A stretch of 64,000 bases of DNA from Bathymodiolus brooksi (GCA_963680875.1 OY804590.1:19654640-19718639), one strand, 5' to 3'; numbered from the stretch's first letter, positions 11,196 to 23,274 are shown. A program made the numbers and translations. The notes: generated by a model from the sequence alone, not told the origin.

Positions 11196-14100
11196 TCAGT
11201 GCCGGAATACCGTAAATATGTTCTGATACCATTTCTTATTCTTTTAAGGATTCATCTCCCTCAGAGTAATAGGATATCGTAGTTCAGTGCGAAACACCGT
11301 AAATATGTTCTGATACCATTTCTTATTCTTTTAAGGATTCATCTCCCTCAGAGTCATAGGATACCGTAGTTCAGTGCGAAACACCGTAAATATGTTCTGA
11401 TACCATTTCTTATTCTTTTAAGGATTCATCTCCCTCAGTCATAGGATATCGTAGTTCAGTGCGAAACACCGTAAATATGTTCTGATACCATTTCTTATTC
11501 TTTTAAGGATTCATCTCCCTCAGTCATAGGATACCGTAGTTCAGTGCGAAACACCGTAAATATGTTCTGATACCATTTCTTATTCTTTTAAGGATTCATC
11601 TCCCTCAGTCATAGGATATCGTAGTTCAATGCGAAACACCGTAAATATGTTCTGATACCATTTCTTATTCTTTTAAGGATTCATCTCCCTCAGAGTCATA
11701 GGATATCGTAGTTCAGTGCGAAACACCGTAAATATGTTCTGATACCATTTCTTATTCTTTTAAGGATTCATCTCCCTCAGAGTCATAGGATACCGTAGTT
11801 CAGTGCGAAACACCGTAAATATGTTCTGATACCATTTCTTATTCTTTTAAGGATTCATCTCCCTCAGTCATAGGATACCGTAGTTCAGTGCGAAACACCG
11901 TAAATATGTTCTGATACCATTTCTTATTCTTTTAAGGATTCATCTCCCTCAGTCATAGGATACCGTAGTTCAGTGCGAAACACCGTAAATATGTTCTGAT
12001 ACCATTTCTTATTCTTTTAAGGATTCATCTCCCTCAGAGTCATAGGATATCGTAGTTCAGTACGAAACACCGTAAATATGTTCTGATACCATTTCTTATT
12101 CTTTTAAGGATTCATCTCCCTCAGTCATAGGATATCGTAGTTCAGTGCGAAACACCGTAAATATGTTCTGATACCATTTCTTATTCTTTTAAGGATTAAT
12201 CTCCCTCAGTCATAGGATATCGTAGTTCAGTGCGAAACACCGTAAATATGTTCTGATACCATTTCTTATTCTTTTAAGGATTCATCTCCCTCAGTCATAG
12301 GATACCGTAGTTCAGTGCGAAACACCGTAAATATGTTCTGATACCATTTCTTATTCTTTTAAGGATTCATCTCCCTCAGTCATAGGATATCGTACGTAGT
12401 TCAGTACGAAACACCGTAAATATGTTCTGATACCATTTCTTATTCTTTTAAGGATTCATCTCCCTCAGTCATAGGATATCGTAGTTCAATGCGAAACACC
12501 GTAAATATGTTCTGATACCATTTCTTATTCTTTTAAGGATTCATCTCCCTCAGAGTCATAGGATATCGTAGTTCAGTACGAAACACCGTAAATATGTTCT
12601 GATACCATTTCTTATTCTTTTAAGGATTCATCTCCCTCAGTCATAGGATATCGTAGTTCAGTGCGAAACACCGTAAATATGTTCTGATACCATTTCTTAT
12701 TCTTTTAAGGATTAATCTCCCTCAGTCATAGGATATCGTAGTTCAGTGCGAAACACCGTAAATATGTTCTGATACCATTTCTTATTCTTTTAAGGATTCA
12801 TCTCCCTCAGTCATAGGATACCGTAGTTCAGTGCGAAACACCGTAAATATGTTCTGATACCATTTCTTATTCTTTTAAGGATTCATCTCCCTCAGTCATA
12901 GGATATCGTACGTAGTTCAGTACGAAACACCGTAAATATGTTCTGATACCATTTCTTATTCTTTTAAGGATTCATCTCCCTCAGTCATAGGATATCGTAG
13001 TTCAGTGCGAAACACCGTAAATATGTTCTGATACCATTTCTTATTCTTTTAAGGATTCATTTCCCTCAGTCATAGGATACCGTAGTTCAGTGCGAAACAC
13101 CGTAAATATGTTCTGATACCATTTCTTATTCTTTTAAGGATTCATCTCCCTCAGTCATAGGATACCATAGTTCAGTGCGAAACACCGTAAATATGTTCTG
13201 ATACCATTTCTTATTCTTTTAAGGATTCATTTCCCTCAGTCATAGGATACCGTAGTTCAGTGCGAAACACCGTAAATATGTTCTGATACCATTTCTTATT
13301 CTTTTAAGGATTCATCTCCCTCAGTCATAGGATATCGTAGTTCAGTACGAAACACCGTAAATATGTTCTGATACCATTTCTTATTCTTTTAATGATTCAT
13401 CTCCCTCAGTCATAGGATACCGTAGTTCAGTACGAAACACCGTAAATATGTTCTAATACCATTTCTTATTCTTTTAAGGATTCATCTCCCTCAGTCATAG
13501 GATATCGTAGTTCAGTGCGAAACACCGTAAATATGTTCTGATACCATTTCTTATTCTTTTAATGATTCATCTCCCTCAGTCATAGGATATCGTAGTTCAG
13601 TGCGAAACACCGTAAATATGTTCTGATACCATTTCTTATTCTTTTAAGGATTCATCTCCCTCAGTCATAGGATATCGTACGTAGTTCAGTACGAAACACC
13701 GTAAATATGTTCTGATACCATTTCTTATTCTTTTAAGGATTCATCTCCCTCAGTCATAGGATATCGTAGTTCAGTGCGAAACACCGTAAATATGTTCTGA
13801 TACCATTTCTTATTCTTTTAAGGATTCATTTCCCTCAGTCATAGGATACCGTAGTTCAGTGCGAAACACCGTAAATATGTTCTGATACCATTTCTTATTC
13901 TTTTAAGGATTCATCTCCCTCAGTCATAGGATACCATAGTTCAGTGCGAAACACCGTAAATATGTTCTGATACCATTTCTTATTCTTTTAAGGATTCATT
14001 TCCCTCAGTCATAGGATACCGTAGTTCAGTGCGAAACACCGTAAATATGTTCTGATACCATTTCTTATTCTTTTAATGATTCATCTCCCTCAGTCATAGG

Positions 14101-14365
14101 ATACCGTAGTTCAGTACGAAACACCGTAAATATGTTCTGATACCATTTCTTATTCTTTTAAGGATTCATCTCCCTCAGTCATAGGATATCGTAGTTCAGT
14201 GCGAAACACCGTAAATATGTTCTGATACCATTTCTTATTCTTTTAATGATTCATCTCCCTCAGTCATAGGATATCGTAGTTCAGTGCGAAACACCGTAAA
14301 TATGTTCTGATACCATTTCTTATTCTTTTAAGGATTCATCTCCCTCAGTCATAGGATACCGTAGT
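11196..14365. repeat. Minisatellite array, 85-89-bp unit, about 37 copies
   Basis: Units share 'ccgtaaatatgttctgatac', 'ttcttattcttttaaggatt', 'catctccctcag' and 'gtagttcagtgcgaaacac'. Most units are 85 bp. A subset has an extra 'ag' after 'cctcag' (87 bp), and three have a duplicated 'cgta' (89 bp). Single-base variants (tatcg/taccg, aagg/aatg, catct/cattt) recur in blocks, for example about 12400-12900 and 13680-14100, which points to multi-unit duplication. Copies are very similar, so expansion is recent. No open frame is relevant. Confidence 0.97.
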
Positions 14366-14525
14366 CCTTGTTTGGATGTACTATTCCGGGTTTTTTTGGC
14401 TTACTTTTTCACAACGACTTTAAATTTTTTGACTTTCCATCTTTTGGCTAAGAGCGTACCTGATAAAAGTTGTTCCAGTCACGCGCGTGCGCATTAAAAT
14501 ATTAATCTGAGATTTATTGGTGATC
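14366..14525 (-). repeat. Family C dispersed repeat, reverse, right flank of the array
   Basis: Reverse complement gives 'atcaggtacgctcttagcc', 'aaaagatggaaagtc' and 'tttaatgcgcacgcg', which follow the family C layout. The array is therefore flanked by family C on both sides, but in opposite orientations. Confidence 0.5.
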
Positions 14526-15649
14526 ATTTATATTAAATGTCTATCCCTGATCTAGTTTTGGTTATTTCATTCTCCGTTATTTGGGTTATTTCTGTTGTTT
14601 TATCGACTTATCGTGTTTGAAGCATCTGATTCCAGTGTTTTTGTTGAGTGGCGTAGGGTGTGGTGTGGAATTCATGTTGTCCTCATCAATGTTAAATGTG
14701 TTACTGAGTATTGTAAATTTCCCCTAAACATGTGTTGCATTATGGGAATAAAAGACTTTACATACAATTGTATGTTTCATATGCTAATTTAAAGACTGTG
14801 ATTATAACCCTAATTTCTCTTGACTATAATACACGATGGATGTTCTTCACATAGGTAGTACAGCTCGTAATACACTGACACTCCCGAGTTCTTGTGTGAG
14901 CTTGTTTTCTCCAGTCATTTGTTATTTTATTTCTTCTCTATTTGATCTTCCATTGCTATTCTTGTGTCTCTCCTGATTGATTATTTTGTCATGTTCTCCC
15001 TAATTGGTGTTATACCCCTTCATTCGGGTGATTTATAACCTAATTTTCTAGGAAGTTATTCTTGGAAGGAGGAGATGCTGTCATTTAATAAGTGCATGCC
15101 CTAATTGTGTCGGTATAGACGAACTCGGAATATACAAGTCTGATATTAAATAGATTCAGTATTATTTAAGTTAGAAGATATTCGATGTGAGGAACAGATT
15201 CTTTGGTAAATGGAGATTTTAGCGTCAGAGAGCTCACTAAGAAATCATTTAGGGAAGCCAGAATGTATTTTGAGTTTTAACATGGGTTGGTGGATATTAG
15301 TATTTTATCCCGAGCTGGCTTCCATGAATTATTTCGATTCTGATATGTCTAAGGGTACAAATACGGTGGTATACTTTGATTGGAAGACGGTAATTTTATA
15401 TTTACGTTTGCGGACTATGTCGCACACAATTTATGCTGCCCAATTCGAGCAGACGATAATTCACCAACATGTACATTTACGACGGGAAAGTCAGTCGCAT
15501 GCACCGGCGCATGTGCTAATGATATTATACCCAATCGATAAATCGCTCGTTTGTTTACAAAGCGAAAGAAGGACGTTATGTTAGAATATACGTTAGCACA
15601 ACTGCATCTCTTTTATCATCTTGTACATAAAAGTAATATAAAAGTAGAT
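14526..15649. other. Non-coding, no supported gene
   Basis: This holds a 124-codon open frame at 15210-15584 with no recognisable domain, signal peptide or low-complexity bias typical of a real protein. The sequence 'ttccatgaattatttcgatt' inside it recurs near 29033 and 33318, so part of it is repetitive. I treat it as non-coding. Confidence 0.45.
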
Positions 15650-16160
15650 ATCTAACTTAGTGTACATGATAACCTTCATCTGGTAAGCTCAAAAGCCAAA
15701 TAATTACCTTATTTGGAAACTGTAAATTTCAATAATAGATAAACCAAATAAACCATGACAATTAAAATCACTACTTAAAATAGGTCACACATTTCATATT
15801 TAATAACACCTCGATTTTACTTGTTATATCTTTTTGTTAGATACTTATATATTGGTTGTGTAGATCTTTATACCACTCTTGTTAAAAATATATAAAACGC
15901 TTACACAAAATTTACTTGAAGCAAACCAAGTGCAATGAACAATTTCCCATTTATAAAAGATCTGATAATTATGTCTTCATTAGTTAACGTTTTAAATAAA
16001 AACGTTGATGTATTATTTAGTGCACGCGACGCGTTTCTGGAAAAACCTTCATCAGTAGCATCAATATTCAAAATATTGGAAAGTCATATAAAAGTCTCTG
16101 GGTGCAAGTAAACCAAAGAACCTAAACATGACAGCCAATATCAGCTAAGATTTTGTTTTT
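15650..16160 (+). repeat. Two family C fragments
   Basis: The first fragment, about 15655-15765, has 'ataaccttcatctggtaagc' and 'ggaaactgtaaatttcaata'. The second, about 16010-16160, has 'tttagtgcacgcgacgcg', 'aaccttcatcagtagc', 'aaagaacctaaacatgac' and 'atcagctaaga'. Between them lies AT-rich sequence without features. Confidence 0.55.
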
Positions 16161-16525
16161 GAGTGTTTTGTGCATCATTGTTTGTCTTTTTTCTTTTAGT
16201 CATTATATTGTCTGTCCTTCTGTAACTGATGACTTCAGAGTACAACTTTTGTATCTTGAATTTTTTCTTATGTAGATGTGTATAATGTATGCTACGGTTC
16301 GTGTTATTCAATTTGTCCAATGTTGTATGTCTTCAAGATATGTAATGTCGAATATATATCTTTTAAGCTCTTTGTTAAGTATGAAGAGTTTGAAGATACC
16401 AAAGGGGTAATCAGAATCCATAAATTAAAGAAGTACAGACAACACAATGGCCAAATGAAAAAGTACTAAAGGACAAACAAAGATCTGCAAAACATACACA
16501 TAAAACTAAAAACAGGGGGTGAACT
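16161..16525. repeat. Two family A fragments in inverted orientation
   Basis: About 16161-16265 is reverse family A ('cattgtttgtctttttt', 'attgtctgtccttctg'). About 16370-16525 is forward family A ('accaaaggggtaatcagaat', 'gacaacacaatggcc', 'gggggtgaactcagcc'). The 63-codon frame between and over them is not a gene. Confidence 0.6.
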
Positions 16526-18390
16526 CAGCCAATAAGTTGATAATTTAAATTTGCTTTATTTTAGACATTACATTTGTTTGGCCCTATGGTTTTCTTGTTG
16601 TGCAAGATGTAAAAAAATATTTCGCTTTCAAATACTTTAGTTTTAAGAATCCCTGTTAAATTTAATTCCAGAAACGCTTCGTGCACACTATATTAGATAT
16701 AAACAAAATGTATGCCAAACACATGCTTATTGTGGGATTATTTGGAAAATATATTTCCAGCTGGTCTGGAATCAAATTGGCAACAACACTAGAAATCTAA
16801 TATCATATAACTAAAGGGGACGACTGATCTTTTTTTCTTTAGAGCACAACGACGAATATAAAGAAAAGCGCATTCCATGAAAGTATAATTGTCACCTGGT
16901 TTATAAAATGGATTTCCGTTGATGTTGACTTTCATCTACATTATTTTCTTTGTAACAGCAATGATTATTACATGGTTCTTTCAAATATCATGAAACGAAG
17001 GTATGCATGTTTGTTGGCATTGAAAAAAAAATGACAATGGCTGCAACAATGGAACACAGATGAACATGGGCATTTGGGTCGATTGGAGAAAGAAAAATAT
17101 ATTACAGGATCTTAGTTGATTAAAACAGTTAATGATGCCGACTAGCTTTTAATGCAAGTGATGGAAGATTGAACGACATTAGTAATTTAACGTTATATAC
17201 ATTTGTAATTAGTTTACATAGAATAGCTGATTACATCTAGTGTGTACACGGAAAACTTTACAATTAAATCGGAAATTACTATCAAGTTCAAACGTTTGTC
17301 AATAATTAGACATATATAATGTAAAGTTACATGTGCATAATAAACCAATAATATGCATTATTAATCAACGAACAAGAGTCGGAAAAACATCCGACATTAT
17401 TGCATATAATAGTATGCTAATATTACCACCATTTATTTTGTGATAGTTCGTGCTTTGTGTGAATGTTCTGTTTGCCTTACTTTGAGTTTGTACTGGTTTC
17501 GTTTTGTTTTCCTGACTCTCCTACCTACTCCTCGTTGCTATGGCATGTTCATATGCTTGTTTTACATGTCTAACGGGTTCTGTTCCTTGAATCTTGCGAA
17601 TTTAATGACATGATAAAATAGGGATAGTAGAATATGGATGGGGATTTCATTCTCTAATTGATGTCTAGCTAGAAATAACATTTACCGATTTTGTTCAGTT
17701 TCTGTATAGTGAATTGATTTAGGATTGAGAGAGATATCTGTCCATTTTATTCTGCCAACAATAATAAATTAAACTTGTATCTACTTGATACAAATCGTAA
17801 TATTTCCCTTCTGTATGACATTTTTAGATATTTATTTATAGCCTCAACGTGTTTTATTGCCGGAAGTCGGTAAATGTCAAAACTGTCGAATTCGTGGAAG
17901 GACTTACACATTCAGTTAATATATCAGATTTAAACAAACGCTTGCTTGACATTGACAAGCGCCTTTAACGATCAAGATTGTTTGATATGTAATAGGTAGA
18001 GACAGCCAGAAAACGACTTTGTCAATCACGATAGGAATTTATAAAATCAAAGATTGAAAGGTAGTAGTTTGGTGTTTCTATTAAATAAAAGACATTAAAT
18101 CTTTAGAACGGTGAATCACAGCAGATTTAACGTTCACGATATTTATATTTGCTTACGTATATTTATTGCATAGCCTTTTTGTTCAAGATCATAAAATTAA
18201 TTGCACACAAAGGAACATTGTAATATTTTATAGATACTGAATACGATGTTAATTATATATTCAATAGTAGTTGTTTATAACATTTAATCCGCCATCTCAG
18301 TCAACCTTACGGAAGATTTTAATTGATGAATATTCCATAGATCATCAGAATTAACACAGGAATAGTGCCATGGGCTTGAAATTCAAATTT
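16526..18390. other. Non-coding, nothing recognised
   Basis: Nearly 1.9 kb of AT-rich sequence. Around 16668-16700 a short reverse family C motif ('cagaaacgcttcgtgcacac') is visible. No gene, RNA or array is supported. Confidence 0.5.
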
Positions 18391-18600
18391 CATCAATATT
18401 TCAGCTATATCGTGAAAGTCAGTTTTATTGGTGGAGGACAGTCGAGAAATCCGCTGCCATGCCACCAATTGCCCACAGTTGTATCGAGCACACCTTTAGC
18501 TACAGTCGGGGTATAGGACTCACAATCTTAGTGGTGATAGACATTGATTATGCATGTAAATTTCCAACTACCAAACAATCGCTCCACAACGACCACTTAA
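18391..18600 (-). mobile_element. SINE, decayed, reverse orientation
   Basis: Reading on the minus strand, the SINE 3' signature is present ('atatagctgaaatattgatg'), preceded by the 'ccaccaataaaactg' body motif and a degraded head. It resembles the copy at 56355-56594 more closely than the full-length plus copies. Confidence 0.6.
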
Positions 18601-19224
18601 GATTAATACAGATAAGTAGTAATATATTGGTAAAATAAGGGCGGTTCTTCATCTATTTGACTTGTTCCCCATATCAAGTAGATTAGTCTTCTTGACTTTC
18701 TAATCTTCGACAGCAAAACCTAACATACGAAATAAGAATTAAATAGCATGAAAAGCATTTTTCAAGTTGTGTATGAGACATACACTTTCAGTGTAAGCGT
18801 CAAAATATACACTTGATGCTGGTTATCACGAACCCCTAGATAAGGCGAAATAAAATTATACCCTGAATCAACCTTTCGTTTTTTCTGTGTTGTGTATATT
18901 CTCGTGGTCATTATATTGTCTGCTATGATATAGTCGAATATACAGTTAATACCAATAAAAACAAATCACATATGAGTTCGTGATCCTTTTGTCTCTGTAA
19001 CTGTAATCGTTGGTTAATAGATCTCAATCATTTACTTCGAATTCTTTACATTTATGGTGTTACTCGATGTTAGTCTAGCTTGCACATCATACAAATAAAA
19101 ATAGGCTACCAAAGATGGGGGCTAAACATTCTACCTATTTCAACAAAACAAACAACCACCCCTTACGTCAAACCATTGAGCATACAAAAACACTTAGGTT
19201 TAATTCATAATACATATCAAGAAA
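18601..19224. other. Non-coding upstream of the receptor exon
   Basis: No convincing promoter or exon can be read. Because the receptor exon has an upstream splice acceptor, its promoter and 5' exon are elsewhere, here or further upstream, and I cannot locate them. Confidence 0.4.
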
Positions 19225-19378
19225 CAAGTTTGAAGATAGCAAAAGGATAATTAGAAGCCGTAATTGGAAAATCACAAGCAAAACAGTGGCCAAAACAAAA
19301 GAGACAAACAATGATATACAAAACTCTACACAGACAACTACAGAATGAGCAACTCACGAAATACCGGGGGTGAACTCA
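19225..19378 (+). repeat. Family A dispersed repeat just upstream of the receptor exon
   Basis: The order 'gtttgaagatagcaaaagg', 'ttagaagccgtaattgg', 'agacaaacaatgatatac', 'gagcaactcacgaa' and 'ccgggggtgaactcaa' matches family A. It ends about 70 bp before the splice acceptor, so it lies in the presumed intron. Confidence 0.65.
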
Positions 19379-19425
19379 ATATGTAATGAACAAACTGTTT
19401 ATTTTCATAAATGGTAATTATTTTA

Positions 19426-19445
19426 ATCTTTTTCTTCTTCTTCAG
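19426..19445 (+). promoter_or_regulatory. 3' splice acceptor of the receptor coding exon
   Basis: A pyrimidine tract ending 'tttttcttcttcttcag' precedes the exon. It lies 15 bp before the methionine codon I choose. The open frame continues upstream through this tract, which explains the 25 extra, intron-like residues of the longest frame. Confidence 0.7.
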
Positions 19446-19460
19446 AAAACCGTCAACAAA

Positions 19461-20642
19461 ATGGACGACGAAGGCCAGGAAGATGATAATTTGGTATACA
19501 TTGCAATTGGTCTGATGAGCGTATGTTCAGTTGTTGGTGTTATAGGGAATGCGCTTGTCCTTTACGTATTTTCAAGCTTCAAACAGAAGTTGACTTCAAC
19601 GATTTTCATTTTGACTCTAGCTACAACAGACTTTATCACGTGTCTTGTGACAATTCCATTCACCATTGCTGTAGAAGCGCTTAAGATGAAATTGGAATAT
19701 GATATAGTATGCAAATTATACTTTTTTCTTATGACCACTACAGTTCCGTTTTCTGCCTTCGTGATGGTAGCCATTGCCATCGATAGATATCTGTGTATAT
19801 GTCACCCATTCAAACATGTTATGACTATAAAACGAGCAGAATACATCGTTGCTTTCCTCTGTGTATTTGCCGTTATTCTAGGTGTATTGTGCTCTTTAAA
19901 CTATGGGATGTTTGATACAGGTAGTTTACATAGGAATGAAAGCTCAAGTGCATACAATGGATCCAGACTTATGTATACTGGTGTTGCCCTAATGAACACA
20001 ACAACTTCCGGTAATAACGTGTCGGTATCTTATAGGACTCCCTCAGTGTGCATATGTTCGCCAGTTGAAGGTTTCGACGATCCTCACTCATTCTTTTATA
20101 TATATCAAAAGATTTATTCTTCGTTCTTCGCAGTGTGCTGTTTGATCGTGATGATTTTGTACGCCATGATTTACAGGTCTGTTCTTGCAAGACGTCGTCA
20201 ACGTTTAAAAGTGGTTACTAATCAATGCTGCGGCTTCTGGAATTCACTTCCTAACGAGGCTGAACAAACTGAATTTTCTACGCTGAATAATGAAACATCA
20301 TTTGTACAGCAAAAAGACGACAAGGCTGTTCAGAAGAATGGAAATGACACTTCTATTAGTGACAAGGACGTTATTATTAAGCCCGGAGGACTAAGTAGGG
20401 CTAAACTTGAGAAGATGAGGATGGCAAATATAAAAACGGCTTTCATGCTTTCGATAGTAACACTGGTATTTATTGTTGCTTTTCTACCTTCTTGGCTTGT
20501 AGCGTTGAGAGTTTTTCAGATGAATGTAGTGGTTTTCTATCTATTTTTTATTTATCATAACGCAAATCCAGTTATCTATGCCTTCATGAACAATGCTTTT
20601 AGATCCAAGTTGAAAGAACTGTTTACTTGTAAACGTCAGTAG
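19461..20642 (+). CDS. Rhodopsin-family (class A) G-protein-coupled receptor, peptide-receptor-like
   Basis: An intact 393-residue seven-transmembrane receptor at the plasma membrane, expected to couple an extracellular ligand to G proteins. I start at 19461 (aaaATGG context), not at the upstream ATG at 19386, because a splice acceptor ends at 19445. Motifs seen are the TM1 Gly-Asn (N30), LATTD in TM2 (D57), the TM3 cysteine C84 pairing with C197 or C199 in loop 2, DRY at 108-110, FLP in TM6 (P343) and NPVIY at 369-373. Extracellular loop 2 is long and carries four N-glycosylation sequons (N159, N166, N179, N186). Intracellular loop 3 is about 85 residues. Unusual points are no tryptophan in TM4, no proline in TM5, and no CWxP tryptophan in TM6. 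The general look recalls receptors annotated in bivalves as cholecystokinin-like, but the ligand is unknown and I give no symbol. Confidence 0.92.
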   Translation: MDDEGQEDDNLVYIAIGLMSVCSVVGVIGNALVLYVFSSFKQKLTSTIFILTLATTDFITCLVTIPFTIAVEALKMKLEYDIVCKLYFFLMTTTVPFSAFVMVAIAIDRYLCICHPFKHVMTIKRAEYIVAFLCVFAVILGVLCSLNYGMFDTGSLHRNESSSAYNGSRLMYTGVALMNTTTSGNNVSVSYRTPSVCICSPVEGFDDPHSFFYIYQKIYSSFFAVCCLIVMILYAMIYRSVLARRRQRLKVVTNQCCGFWNSLPNEAEQTEFSTLNNETSFVQQKDDKAVQKNGNDTSISDKDVIIKPGGLSRAKLEKMRMANIKTAFMLSIVTLVFIVAFLPSWLVALRVFQMNVVVFYLFFIYHNANPVIYAFMNNAFRSKLKELFTCKRQ

Positions 20643-21269
20643 GAAGGATTAATTAACAAGGATGCTTATTAACCAAGTTATTGATTGCTACAATTTGTAT
20701 CTTGCTGTTTGACTTACAAAGAAACAAAAAAAATGTTGCAATAATATATAATTGTATTTTGAAGAATCAACTGATATTTTGCATCGAAGTGTAGACAATA
20801 GAGAATAGCATAATTATATTTATGGAAATGATCGTGTGATGCTGTCCAAACTATTTCGGATAAACATGTATTGGAGATAGGAAGTCAGTTTTAATAACAA
20901 TACAATGCAAATCTGCTGTTGGGGTAAATTGTGCTATTTACTAAATGACATTGTTGACAGTAACTCGAGCGTGGGGATGGACACTATTCCGAAAATAAGA
21001 AAGTATTATCGAATTTATTTCATTTAACACAACGTTGTATAATATTATCTGTCAGTACACACGGTCCACTTGGAACGCCTTTCACTGAACACTTTCATTG
21101 TATGAAAGCCTGCTCTGTAAATATTGAAAATAAAGTACATGTTAGTGAACTGTCTTTTAATTATATGGATGTGACAATATCTAGTATATGATGATGATGA
21201 AAATGATCGAATATTGAAATATCTAGCATCCATCTTATACAAAATATGGCCTTTTTGTTGGTGACTAAA
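20643..21269. other. Receptor 3' UTR and downstream non-coding DNA
   Basis: AT-rich sequence following the receptor stop codon. The minus-strand frames at 21045-21394 have no protein-like features. Confidence 0.4.
21129..21134 (+). other. Candidate poly(A) signal for the receptor
   Basis: An AATAAA hexamer lies about 490 bp after the stop codon in AT-rich sequence. The base composition makes chance hits likely, so the assignment is weak. Confidence 0.25.
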
Positions 21270-21975
21270 TAGTCAGAAGAGTTTGAAGAAACCAAAGGAG
21301 TAATCAGAATCCGTAAATGGAAGAAGGACAGACAACGCAATGACCGAAAGAAAAAGGACAAAAGTACAAACAACGATCTATAAATCATACACATAAAACT
21401 AATGATCGAGTAACACGAAACTCATTTAAAACCGGGGTGAACTCAGGTGCTCCGGAAGGGTTCGCAGATCATGTTCCACTAGTGGCACCCATCGCTCTAC
21501 ACTAAATATAAACCCAGTGATAAGTCATGAATGAGGAAAGGACCGCGAAATGCTTACGGTTAACCAAGTCATGGTAGCGAATGAAGTCAGTTAAACGCAG
21601 AACAAGCGGGAAAAGCTTGAAGATGCCAAAGGGGTAATCAGAAGTCGTAATTTGAAGAAGGACAGACAACACAATGGTCAAATGAAAAGGCCAGCAAGTG
21701 TTCAAAACCACACTACACGGAAAACTCATCATTAATCTATACGAGCCTACTAAAAACCTGAGGTGCTCCGAAATAACAAGCAGTTTGTGTCTAAATAGTA
21801 ATATCAATGTTGCTACTGTCAAGCGACATGACAAGCAAGAAAAAAACAATTGATCAATACGAACCTCACTAGCAAACCGGGGTGAACTTAGGTCCTCCGG
21901 AATGACAGACAGTTATTTATTTAAATAGTGGTACATGTGGTGCTGTTAAGTGACACGAAAAGTAACAATGGAAAC
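21270..21975 (+). repeat. Family A, one long copy and partial copies in tandem
   Basis: One of the most complete family A copies in the window. It runs from 'agagtttgaagaaaccaaag' through 'gacagacaacgcaatgacc', 'gagtaacacgaaactc', 'ggggtgaactcaggtgctcc', 'ccactagtggcacccatcg' and 'ataagtcatgaatgagg'. A second start follows at about 21613 ('agcttgaagatgccaaaggg'), and a third partial right half at about 21846-21940 ('accggggtgaacttagg'). Family A is used here as the reference for the arrays at 28-38 kb and 48.8-50.1 kb. The minus-strand frame 21502-21849 is a shadow. Confidence 0.65.
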
Positions 21976-21978
21976 CAA

Positions 21979-22136
21979 TTGATAGAATGACAGGTGCTGT
22001 TAGCTCTTCCTCATCCTTATTAATGATTAGCATAAGTTGTACTCTGCTTCAAGATTTGATAGAACGACAGGTGCTGTTAGCTCTTCCTCATCCTTATTAA
22101 TGATTAGCATAAGTTGTACTCTGCTTCAAGATTTGA
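21979..22136. repeat. Tandem duplication, 77-bp unit, two copies
   Basis: Two near-identical copies, beginning 'gatagaatgacaggtgctg' and 'gatagaacgacaggtgctg', each ending 'ctctgcttcaagattt'. Confidence 0.9.
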
Positions 22137-22599
22137 TTGATTCATGATTGTTTATCCTGTCAATAATTCGAGTTTTCATCCATAAAGTCAAAGCACATAA
22201 CTCAGTGTTAAATGTTATTTTGAAAGCATTCATATAAGTGTGTCTGTATCAAACAAGGCGGTCAAGTGTGATAAGGTCAAGTTTGATAAGGGTATTGTTT
22301 CTTTCCTACGATTATTGTTATTGGTTTTTGGAGCTGTTGGTGACACTATGGTGCTTTCTTTTGTTTTTCATTTTATAGCTTAAACATGTAAATGAAGACT
22401 AATAAAATATATACTAAGTTAAATGAAAACAGGATCATACAATGTTCGGTTCTTAAAATAGCAAGAAGCAATATCTTTTACAGAAATATTTTTTTTACAA
22501 GAGCTCTTCAAAAGAACGTTAAGCCACTTTACTTGTTTTTATTTTTCCTTGTTCCTTTCTTTATTAACTTTTCAAAATTGTGAATACGAACTGAGAGAT
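22137..22599. other. Non-coding, nothing recognised
   Basis: AT-rich sequence. The 63-codon frame at 22392-22583 is not supported. Confidence 0.45.
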
Positions 22600-22800
22600 T
22601 TAATTTAGTGCACACGGCACGTTTTAGGAATAACCTCCATTAGGTACAATCAAAGTGAAAAGATTGGAAAACCAGATAATTGGGTGCAAGAGCACTAATG
22701 ATAACAATCTAGATATCAACTGTAGTGTGGACGACATGTTTCTAGAATACACTTCATCAGGTACGCTCAAAGTCAAATGAAGGGTTTTAAGTACTTGCTT
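22600..22800 (+). repeat. Two family C fragments in tandem
   Basis: The first copy has 'tttagtgcacacggcacg' and 'ggaataacctccattaggta'. The second starts near 22725 with 'gtgtggacgacatgtttcta' and 'cacttcatcaggtacgctc'. Confidence 0.55.
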
Positions 22801-23274
22801 TCGTATTGTTCAATCGATAATAAATATAATTAAAAATTGAAATGTCACTTATCAATGAAAAGTAACTTTCATAAATAATCGGATATTGATATATTAAAAC
22901 TTCAATAAGTTAGAAAAGAAAATAAGGTGTTGCACAACTTTATCGGATCCAATATTAAAAGCCTAATTAATTGTGTATGTCAGTAATACGTTTCTTTGGT
23001 TTTGCTTTTTTGTATTTTTATTCGATACCGCTTTTCCACTATTTTAAAACACTGCCATTTGTATTGATGAATAAATCAAATCAAATAAAAACAATCGACA
23101 AAAAGAGATATATTATATGAACTTGTGGTTTTGATGACAGTAGATCTTTGAAAATTGAGTTATCAAAGTAGTTTCGATTTATGGTTCGTCTACTCAGTCT
23201 TAATACGTACTGACAAAGATTCAGTGTTAATTGTCGTTCTATTTTGCACAGAGGTCCGCAAACATCTAATACAA
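22801..23274. other. Non-coding, nothing recognised
   Basis: AT-rich. The minus-strand frame 23081-23371 overlaps a repeat and is not supported. Confidence 0.45.

Noticed and set aside
11196..14365. CRISPR-like regularly spaced repeats (also 48.8, 54.6 and 59.6 kb)
   Set aside because: The whole unit is repeated with no unique spacers, and the context is clearly a eukaryotic nuclear genome.
15210..15584. 124-codon open frame as a possible gene
   Set aside because: No recognisable domain, no signal peptide, and a part of its sequence recurs in the non-coding 997-bp duplicated segment. No splice or promoter evidence.
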